Below are positions 9,081 to 15,326 of a DNA stretch of 64,000 bases, piece by piece; position 1 is the first letter of the stretch, and every line of letters begins with the position of its first letter. The stretch covers positions 1 to 64,000 of the forward strand of contig NZ_FOKM01000013.1 in NCBI RefSeq assembly GCF_900111905.1, given 5' to 3'. Both the position numbers and the translations under genes were made by a program. Under the pieces are notes generated by a model. It had not been told where the DNA came from, searched no databases, and was given only the letters and a program-made list of their open reading frames with translations. This stretch comes from Rhizobium sp. NFR07 (GTDB taxonomy: Bacteria > Pseudomonadota > Alphaproteobacteria > Rhizobiales > Rhizobiaceae).

Positions 9081-10151
9081 ATGAGCCTCTCGCGACAAGA
9101 CATCGCCCAAACCTCCTGGTGGCAGCCGAATGCTCATGCCGATCGCAGACCGTTTCTGATCGGGCGCAACAGGGTTCAGGCGGCGCTGCGAGGCTACTTC
9201 GGCGCCCGGGATTTCATCGAGGTCGACACTGCCACCCTGCAGATCTCCCCCGGCAACGAGACGCATCTGCACGCCTTCGCAACCGAGGCGCTGACCATCG
9301 ACGGTCGCGCCGCGCCGCTTTACCTGCACACATCGCCTGAATTCGCCGCCAAGAAACTGCTGGCCGCCGGCGAAAGCCGGATCTTCACCTTCGCCCATGT
9401 CTATCGCAACCGCGAGCGCGGGCCGCTGCACCATCCGGAATTCACCATGCTGGAATGGTATAGGGTCGGCGAAGACTACGAACAGCTGATGGCCGATTGC
9501 GCCGACATGCTGAAACTTGCAGCCGAGACGACCGGCACGAGCCGCTTTTCCTTCCGCGGAATGCAAATCGATCCCTTTGCCGAGCCGGAACGGCTGACAT
9601 TGGCCGAGGCCTTCGACCGCTTTGCCGGCATCGACCTCCTCTCCTCGGTCTCGGCATCGGGCGAAACCGATCGCGACCATCTCGCCGCAGCCGTGCGGGA
9701 TGCGGACATGCGTGTGTCGGACGACGACACTTGGGCCGACCTGTTCAGCAAGGTTCTGGTCGAGAAGATCGAGCCGCATCTGGGCCGCGACCGCGCGACG
9801 GTGCTGTGCGAATATCCCGTCTGCGAGGCGGCGCTGGCGAGGCCATCTGCCCGCGATACGCGGGTGGCGGAGCGTTTCGAGCTTTATGCATGCGGCGTCG
9901 AGCTGGCCAATGCCTTCGGCGAGTTGACCGATGCCGGCGAGCAGCGCCGCCGCTTCGAGCATGAAATGGCCGAGAAGGCCCGCATCTACGGCGAGACCTA
10001 TCCAATCGACGAGGATTTTCTGAGCGCCCTGTCGATCATGCCGGAGGCGAGCGGTGCCGCTCTCGGCTTCGACCGGCTGGCCATGCTGGCGACCGGCGCG
10101 ACGCGCATCGACCAGGTCATGTGGGCGCCGGTGGCGGAGGTGATTTCGTGA
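9081..10151 (+). CDS. epmA: EF-P--(R)-beta-lysine ligase (GenX/PoxA, LysRS paralogue)
   Basis: Activates (R)-beta-lysine and attaches it to Lys34 of EF-P. The 356-aa product is a class II lysyl-tRNA synthetase catalytic core without the anticodon-binding domain. Class II motif 1 is around FIEVDTATLQ, motif 2 is VYRNRERGPLHHPEF and motif 3 is ALGFDRLAMLATGA near the end. The ATG used here gives the usual N-terminus (MSLSRQDIAQ). An upstream in-frame start would overlap the efp promoter region. The gene overlaps epmB by four bases (GTGA), so translation is likely coupled. Confidence 0.93.
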   Translation: MSLSRQDIAQTSWWQPNAHADRRPFLIGRNRVQAALRGYFGARDFIEVDTATLQISPGNETHLHAFATEALTIDGRAAPLYLHTSPEFAAKKLLAAGESRIFTFAHVYRNRERGPLHHPEFTMLEWYRVGEDYEQLMADCADMLKLAAETTGTSRFSFRGMQIDPFAEPERLTLAEAFDRFAGIDLLSSVSASGETDRDHLAAAVRDADMRVSDDDTWADLFSKVLVEKIEPHLGRDRATVLCEYPVCEAALARPSARDTRVAERFELYACGVELANAFGELTDAGEQRRRFEHEMAEKARIYGETYPIDEDFLSALSIMPEASGAALGFDRLAMLATGATRIDQVMWAPVAEVIS

Positions 10152-11194
10152 GCGCTGCCCGTTCATTGAAGACCGCCGACGAACTGCATTCCGCCGGACT
10201 GGTGGCTCCCGAACGGCTGGATGCGATCCGTGCCGTGGCGGACCGCTACGCGATCGCCCTTACGCCGACGGTTCTGTCGCTGATCGACCGAGAAAACCCG
10301 GACGACCCGATCGCCCGGCAATTCGTGCCGGATGCAGCCGAACTGGTGACGACGCCGGAAGAGCGCGACGACCCGATCGGTGATGCCGCCCACAGTCCGG
10401 TCAAGGGCATCGTCCATCGTTATCCCGACCGGGTTCTGCTGAAGGCCGTGCATGTCTGCCCGGTCTATTGCCGCTTCTGCTTCCGCCGCGAAATGGTGGG
10501 GCCGCAGGGCGACGGCACGCTGGCGCCGGACGAACTGGCGACGGCACTCGGCTACATCCGCGATCACGCCGAGATATGGGAAGTCATCCTCACCGGCGGC
10601 GATCCGCTGGTGCTTTCGTCGCGCCGGCTTGCCGAGATCATGCGCGGGCTGGCCGCGATCGAGCATGTGAAAATCGTCCGCTTTCACACCCGCGTGCCGG
10701 TGGTCGAACCCGACCGAATTGACGATGCGCTGATCGTTGCGCTGAAAGAGGCGGGTAAGACGGTTTACATCGCGCTGCATGCCAACCATCCGCACGAGAT
10801 GACGACGGATGCCCGCGCGGCCTGCGCCAAGCTGGTCGATGCCGGTTTTCCGATGGTGAGCCAGACAGTGCTTTTGAAGGGCATCAACGACGACCCGGTG
10901 GTGCTGGGCGAGCTGATGAAGGCTTTTGTCGAGACGCGGATCAAACCTTATTATCTGCATCATCCCGACCTTGCACCCGGCACCGGCCATTTCCGCATGG
11001 AGATCGAGGAGGGCCAGAAGATCGTCTCGGCCCTGCGCGGCACGATCTCCGGCCTCTGCCAGCCGACCTATGTGCTGGACATCCCCGGCGGCCACGGCAA
11101 GGCGGTGATCGGCGAGAGTACCGTTCGCGGTGAAGGCGGCTGTTATTCGGTCAGCGATTTCCGCGGTGGGGAGCATGAATATCCTCCGAGATGA
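10148..11194 (+). CDS. epmB: EF-P (S)-lysine 2,3-aminomutase (radical SAM, PLP)
   Basis: Makes (R)-beta-lysine for EpmA. The 348-aa product has the radical-SAM cluster CPVYCRFC (Cys104, Cys108, Cys111) and a C-terminal PGGHGKAV motif whose Lys318 should hold pyridoxal phosphate. It is shorter than clostridial lysine 2,3-aminomutases, as expected for the EpmB branch. The GTG start overlaps the epmA stop. No epmC hydroxylase gene is seen nearby. The three-gene set predicts beta-lysylated EF-P. Confidence 0.92.
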   Translation: MSAARSLKTADELHSAGLVAPERLDAIRAVADRYAIALTPTVLSLIDRENPDDPIARQFVPDAAELVTTPEERDDPIGDAAHSPVKGIVHRYPDRVLLKAVHVCPVYCRFCFRREMVGPQGDGTLAPDELATALGYIRDHAEIWEVILTGGDPLVLSSRRLAEIMRGLAAIEHVKIVRFHTRVPVVEPDRIDDALIVALKEAGKTVYIALHANHPHEMTTDARAACAKLVDAGFPMVSQTVLLKGINDDPVVLGELMKAFVETRIKPYYLHHPDLAPGTGHFRMEIEEGQKIVSALRGTISGLCQPTYVLDIPGGHGKAVIGESTVRGEGGCYSVSDFRGGEHEYPPR

Positions 11195-11212
11195 CGCCGC
11201 GGCCGAAAGGAT

Positions 11213-11390
11213 CCCCTCACCAACAAAATCTAAGACTTAGCCTTTGGCTAAGATCATGATTTTGTAACCTCTCCCACAAGGGGAGAGGTAGGGCGCCGAG
11301 CTTGCCTCCCCGGTATCTCTCCCCTTGGGGGAGAGAAAGCGATCTCAACATCTTAGCTTCAGCCAAGTATTAGAAATCGCAAGTGAGGGG
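11213..11390. repeat. Mosaic palindromic intergenic repeat (RIME-like)
   Basis: A 178-base element framed by inverted ends CCCCTCAC (11213-11220) and GTGAGGGG (11383-11390). Inside are several hairpins: ACAAAATC/GATTTTGT with CTTAG/CTAAG, CCTCTCCC/GGGAGAGG (11268-11288), and TCTCTCCCC/GGGGAGAGA (11316-11336). Such nested modules match the style of rhizobium-specific intergenic mosaic elements. I assign the class by architecture only. It starts 19 bases after epmB. Confidence 0.65.
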
Positions 11391-11965
11391 ACTTTTGCAC
11401 ACCAATCCCGCCCCGCGCAGCCAGCTGCCGTGGTTTTCAAAGACCGATCCGGAGAAGCGCACGCATATGCGGGGCCTCAGGGAATGTAAGTAATATGGCT
11501 CCGCATATGCGTGGCCTTCGGCGTTTTGTCGGGGCTTCCGGCCCCTACGGATGATCCTCTCGCCTCGCTGCATGTGGTTGCCCACACTTGGACGGCTCAA
11601 CCGAACCCGGCATGGCTGCCAGGGGAAGGCTTGATAGGAGCGGCCGCCTTGCGACAGTCCCTCCATGAGTTTCACCCCTTTCGCCCTTGCCGCACGTTAC
11701 GGTTCGGACGAAAGCGCCGGCTCCCGCCTGCCCGCGAACGTCTCGCGAAACACTCCGGCGACGGAAGCGGGAGAATTCTAGGCATGGGTTTTGAGAGCGG
11801 GGACGGAAAGACGGCAAAAAATCTGCCGCGTCTACTTGCCTAAAATTCGAAAGAATCCCGCAGCCCTAATTTTAGCATGTTCTTTTTCACATTTTTATGC
11901 TTTCCAAGCTAAAGCATAGCGCAGGTAATGAGCGCAGAAATTCCAGGAATTCGGGAGATGTCGAG
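11391..11965. repeat. Gene-free structured stretch with a perfect 12-base inverted repeat
   Basis: No credible gene in 575 bases. Reading frames of about 100 codons on both strands have repeat-like composition and no ribosome sites. The clearest structure is ACGCATATGCGG (11461-11472) facing CCGCATATGCGT (11501-11512) over a 28-base loop. Each arm is itself nearly palindromic. Further weak hairpins follow around 11530-11560 and 11809-11832. The AT-rich part 11870-11920 probably holds the promoter of the carrier-protein operon, though no clean -35/-10 pair was assigned. Confidence 0.45.
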
Positions 11966-12217
11966 ATGAACGAGACCATTCGCGCACTGCTGGCGAAAGT
12001 GGGCGGACTGCCCGTTCCCGTAACCGAGCTTGAGGATGGTGCGGATCTTTATGCCGCAGGACTGTCTTCCTTCGCGTCGGTTCAGCTGATGCTGGCGATC
12101 GAGGAACAGTTCGACATCGAGTTTCCCGACAATCTCCTGAACCGCAAGTCGTTTGCCAGCATCTCGGCGATCGAGGCAACGGTCACCCAGATCCTGAAAG
12201 CCAACGAGGCAGCCTGA
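11966..12217 (+). CDS. Acyl carrier protein-like protein, predicted aminoacyl carrier
   Basis: An 83-aa stand-alone carrier protein. Helix 2 begins at the phosphopantetheine site AAGLSSFASVQLM. By alignment with the DSL motif the attachment residue is Ser35. The rest is acidic and helical (MLAIEEQFDIEFPDNLL) as in carrier proteins. The ATG is preceded by a good GGGAG site. A longer in-frame opening upstream has no such site. It is the first gene of the amino acid:[carrier protein] ligase operon. In Bradyrhizobium and Agrobacterium such carriers receive glycine or alanine from the ligase (Mocibob and colleagues, PNAS 2010). The stop overlaps the next start (TGATG). Confidence 0.88.
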   Translation: MNETIRALLAKVGGLPVPVTELEDGADLYAAGLSSFASVQLMLAIEEQFDIEFPDNLLNRKSFASISAIEATVTQILKANEAA

Positions 12218-13398
12218 TGAACCTCGCCGCCGTTGCAGCCGACCTGACGCTTTCCGCACGCGCGAAACGCGCGGCGGCAGTCGCGGCGGAATTTGCCGAC
12301 GACGTGGACCGCGAGGGGCGCTTCCCCCGCGAGGCACTCGAGGCGATGAAGACCGAGCGCCTGCTCGGCATCCAGATACCCTCTGCCTTCGGTGGCGAGG
12401 GGGCAGCACTTACCGACATCGCCGAGGTCTGCTCCATTCTGGGTCAGGCCTGCGCATCGAGTGCGATGGTGTTTGCCATGCACCAGATCAAGGTTTCAAG
12501 CCTGGTCGAGCACGGGCAGGAGAGCGCCTGGCATGGCGACTTCATGCGCGAAGTCACCGGCCGCCAATTGCTGGTCGGATCGGCGACGACCGAAGGCGGC
12601 ATTGGCGGCAATATGCGCAACTCCATCTGCGCGATCGAGGTCGAAGACGAAATCTGCCGTCTGACGAAAGACGCGACCGTCATTTCCTATGGCGCCCATG
12701 CCGACGCGATCATGGTGACGTCCCGCGCCCATGCGGATGCAGCCCCCGGCGACCAGGTTATGACCGTGTTCAAGCGCGGCCAGTACACGCTGGACAAGAC
12801 CGTGGACTGGGACACGCTCGGCATGCGCGGCACCTGCTCGGATGGTTTTCTCTTCAAGGGCGAAGCTCCGGCTGCACAGATTTTCCCGAAGCCGTTTGCA
12901 GAAATCGCCGCGCAATCGATGCTGGCGACCTCGCATCTTCTGTGGAGCGCCGTCTGGTACGGCATCGCTGCCGATGCGGTGCTGCGCGCCCAGGCCTTCG
13001 TCAGGGCTGCCGCGCGCAAGTCCGGCGGCGCGACCCCGCCGGGCGCCATCCGCCTGGCCGAAGCCTCGACGCTGCTGCAACTGTTGAAGGGCAACATTCT
13101 TTCCGGCCTCAAGGCCTATGAGGATGCCCGTGCCGATGCGGATCAGCTTTCCTCCATGGCGTTTTCGATCGCCATGAACAACGTCAAGCTTGCCTCTTCC
13201 GAGATGATCCTCACCATCATCAACCAGGCGATGATCATCTGCGGCATCATGGGCTACAAGAACGGCACGCCCTACAGCCTTGGGCGCCATCTGCGCGACG
13301 CCCATTCCGCCCAGCTGATGATTTCCAACGACCGCATTCTCGGCAACACGTCGACCATGCTGATGATACAGAAACCGGACACCAGCCTCTTAGGTTGA
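12217..13398 (+). CDS. Acyl-CoA dehydrogenase-like flavoprotein of the carrier-protein operon
   Basis: A 393-aa member of the acyl-CoA dehydrogenase superfamily: N-terminal helices, a central beta domain and C-terminal four-helix domain. Fold marks include IQIPSAFGGEGA (about 52-63) and ATTEGGIGGN (about 126-135), which aligns with the flavin/substrate segment TEP.AGSD. The usual catalytic glutamate in the C-terminal YEGT motif is absent, as the aligned stretch reads RILGNTS. It is translationally coupled to the carrier gene, so an aminoacyl-carrier thioester is the likeliest substrate, by analogy with flavoproteins that oxidise prolyl carriers in pyrrole biosynthesis. The actual chemistry is unknown. 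Confidence 0.82.
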   Translation: MNLAAVAADLTLSARAKRAAAVAAEFADDVDREGRFPREALEAMKTERLLGIQIPSAFGGEGAALTDIAEVCSILGQACASSAMVFAMHQIKVSSLVEHGQESAWHGDFMREVTGRQLLVGSATTEGGIGGNMRNSICAIEVEDEICRLTKDATVISYGAHADAIMVTSRAHADAAPGDQVMTVFKRGQYTLDKTVDWDTLGMRGTCSDGFLFKGEAPAAQIFPKPFAEIAAQSMLATSHLLWSAVWYGIAADAVLRAQAFVRAAARKSGGATPPGAIRLAEASTLLQLLKGNILSGLKAYEDARADADQLSSMAFSIAMNNVKLASSEMILTIINQAMIICGIMGYKNGTPYSLGRHLRDAHSAQLMISNDRILGNTSTMLMIQKPDTSLLG

Positions 13399-13408
13399 AA
13401 GCCAAGCG

Positions 13409-14341
13409 ATGAACGAACGGGATAACGCCATGGATATGCAAGTTTCCTTCCTCGACCGTCTGTTCGAAGCCGGGCTTCTGATCGACACGGGCGTCGACGG
13501 CCTTTATGGCCGCAGCGGCGAATTCGAAGAGGTGATCGCCGCCTTCGAAAGGCTCATCGACCGGGTGGGCGGCACGGACGGCGCGGAGGCCATGCGCTTT
13601 CCGCCGGGCATGAACCGCGAGTTCTTCGAAAAGAGCGGTTACATGAAGAGCTTTCCGCAATTGGCCGGCACCGTGCATTCCTTCTGCGGCAGCGAACTCG
13701 ACCACATGAGCCTGATCAGGTGCATGGAAGTGGGCGAGGAGGACTGGACCAAGAACCAGCAGGCGACAGATATCGTGCTGACGCCGGCCGCCTGCTACCC
13801 GCTCTACCCGACCGTTGCCCGCCGCGGCAAGATTTCGGCCAAGGGCGCTCTCTACGACCTGCAGAGCTATTGCTTCCGTCATGAGCCCTCCAAGGACCCG
13901 GCCCGCCAGCAGCTGTTCCGCATGCGTGAATATGTCTGCATGGGTACCGAGCAGCACGTCACCGATTTCCGCCAGACCTGGATGGACCGCGGCGTCGAGA
14001 TGATGAAGTCGGTCGGGCTGGACGTGACGATCGACATCGCCAACGACCCCTTCTTCGGCCGCGCCGGCAAGATGATGGTCAACAACCAGCGTGACCAGAA
14101 CCTGAAGTTCGAACTGCTGATCCCGATTACCTCGACGACCAATCCGACCGCCTGCATGAGTTTCAACTACCACCAGGATTCATTCGGCCTGAAATGGGGC
14201 CTGAACCTGGAGGACGGCAGCGTCGCGCATACGGCCTGCGTCGGCTTCGGCCTGGAGCGCATCGCGCTCGCTCTGCTTCACACCCATGGGCTCGACACCA
14301 AGGCCTGGCCGGCAGAGGTTCGCGCCACCCTCTGGGGCTGA
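13409..14341 (+). CDS. Amino acid--[acyl-carrier-protein] ligase (class II synthetase homologue lacking tRNA-binding domain)
   Basis: Activates a small amino acid (glycine or alanine in studied relatives) as adenylate and loads it on the carrier protein instead of tRNA. At 310 aa it equals the catalytic core of atypical seryl-tRNA synthetases without the tRNA-binding arm. Predicted zinc ligands are all present: Cys129 (AACYPLYP), Glu174 (RMREYVC) and Cys277 (HTACVGF). Motif 2 is FRHEPSKDPARQQLFRMRE and motif 3 is GFGLERIALALL. It follows the flavoprotein by ten bases and precedes the DUF1839-type gene by four. The exact amino acid cannot be told by eye. Confidence 0.9.
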   Translation: MNERDNAMDMQVSFLDRLFEAGLLIDTGVDGLYGRSGEFEEVIAAFERLIDRVGGTDGAEAMRFPPGMNREFFEKSGYMKSFPQLAGTVHSFCGSELDHMSLIRCMEVGEEDWTKNQQATDIVLTPAACYPLYPTVARRGKISAKGALYDLQSYCFRHEPSKDPARQQLFRMREYVCMGTEQHVTDFRQTWMDRGVEMMKSVGLDVTIDIANDPFFGRAGKMMVNNQRDQNLKFELLIPITSTTNPTACMSFNYHQDSFGLKWGLNLEDGSVAHTACVGFGLERIALALLHTHGLDTKAWPAEVRATLWG

Positions 14342-14345
14342 ACCG

Positions 14346-15326
14346 ATGAAGGTTTTCCCGGCGCTCGACCCGAAAACTTACCAGCCGCACCCGCTACATT
14401 CCGCCGAGCGGATGTGGCCGGAGACCAATTGCTATGTCGACCTGTGGATCGAGGTGCTGGCAGCGCAGGGCCTGGCGCCGGAAGCCATGCTCGGCTTCAC
14501 CCTGACGCAGGATTTCGAGGGCGACCAGTTCACCTTCTTCAAGGTGCCGCTGGAAGATCTCGAAACGCTTTACGGCATCCGTGTCACCGAGCTTGCGATC
14601 TTCGACCGGCCGGAACTGCATGTGGTCGAACAGGTCGGCCGCGGCCGGTTGGCGCTCCTGGAACTCGACAGCTATTACCTGCCCGACACCCGCGGCCTGA
14701 CTTACGGTCTGGAGCACGGCAAGACGACGGTCGCCGTGAACCGGCTGGATCTCGAAGCCCGCGAACTCGACTATTTCCACAATGGCGGTTTCTTCCATCT
14801 CGCCGGCGATGATTTCGACGGCCTGTTCCAGATGAATGCGGACGTCGACGCCCTGCCCTTCCTGCCCTATACGGAATTCGCAAAATTCCCGGTCATGTAC
14901 CCGGCTTCGAAGGACCTGCGCGAGGCGGCCTGGAAACTGCTGCGGCACCATTTTGCCCGAAGGCCGGCGGCAAATCCGATCCGCGCCTTCGCCGAGGTTT
15001 TTCCGGTACAGGTAGAGCGCGTCGCGGAGCGGGACTTCGGTTTCTTCCACAAATACGCCTTCAACACGCTGCGCCAGCTGGGGGCGAATTTCGAACTCCT
15101 GGCCAGCCATCTCGAATGGCTGAACGGCGGCAATTTTCCGGAAGCGCAAAGCCAGGCGCTGAAGATTTCGGAAGTGGCGAAATCCACCCAGTTCCAGCTC
15201 GCCCGCGCGGTAACGCGCAAGAAGTTCGAACCGCTGAAGACGGCGCTCGATCCGGCAGCGGAGGCCTGGGATGTGCTGATGGCGGATCTCGCCCGGACGC
15301 TTGATCGCAAGCGCGAGGCGGCGTGA
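14346..15326 (+). CDS. DUF1839-family protein of unknown function
   Basis: A 326-aa soluble protein with no signal peptide or membrane span. I recognise it as the DUF1839 type that accompanies amino acid:[carrier protein] ligases. The N-terminal half reads like a small alpha/beta domain (WPETNCYVDLWIEVLAAQG, then EGDQFTFFKVP). The C-terminal part is mostly helical (FNTLRQLGANFELLASHLEWL). The start is the ATG four bases after the ligase stop. A longer opening into the ligase is ignored. The gene overlaps the GH2-like gene by four bases (GTGA). Its conservation with the ligase suggests it binds the charged carrier or processes the product. That is inference. Confidence 0.75.
   Translation: MKVFPALDPKTYQPHPLHSAERMWPETNCYVDLWIEVLAAQGLAPEAMLGFTLTQDFEGDQFTFFKVPLEDLETLYGIRVTELAIFDRPELHVVEQVGRGRLALLELDSYYLPDTRGLTYGLEHGKTTVAVNRLDLEARELDYFHNGGFFHLAGDDFDGLFQMNADVDALPFLPYTEFAKFPVMYPASKDLREAAWKLLRHHFARRPAANPIRAFAEVFPVQVERVAERDFGFFHKYAFNTLRQLGANFELLASHLEWLNGGNFPEAQSQALKISEVAKSTQFQLARAVTRKKFEPLKTALDPAAEAWDVLMADLARTLDRKREAA

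Noticed and set aside
11370..11675. 101-codon minus-strand frame and a 110-codon plus-strand frame in the gap before the carrier-protein gene
   Set aside because: Both cross the repeat elements, lack ribosome sites and encode Arg/Pro/Gly-rich peptides typical of translated repeats.
11195..11965. Possible CRISPR array or tmRNA/RNase P RNA
   Set aside because: No regularly spaced direct repeats, and none of the conserved blocks of those RNAs are visible on either strand.
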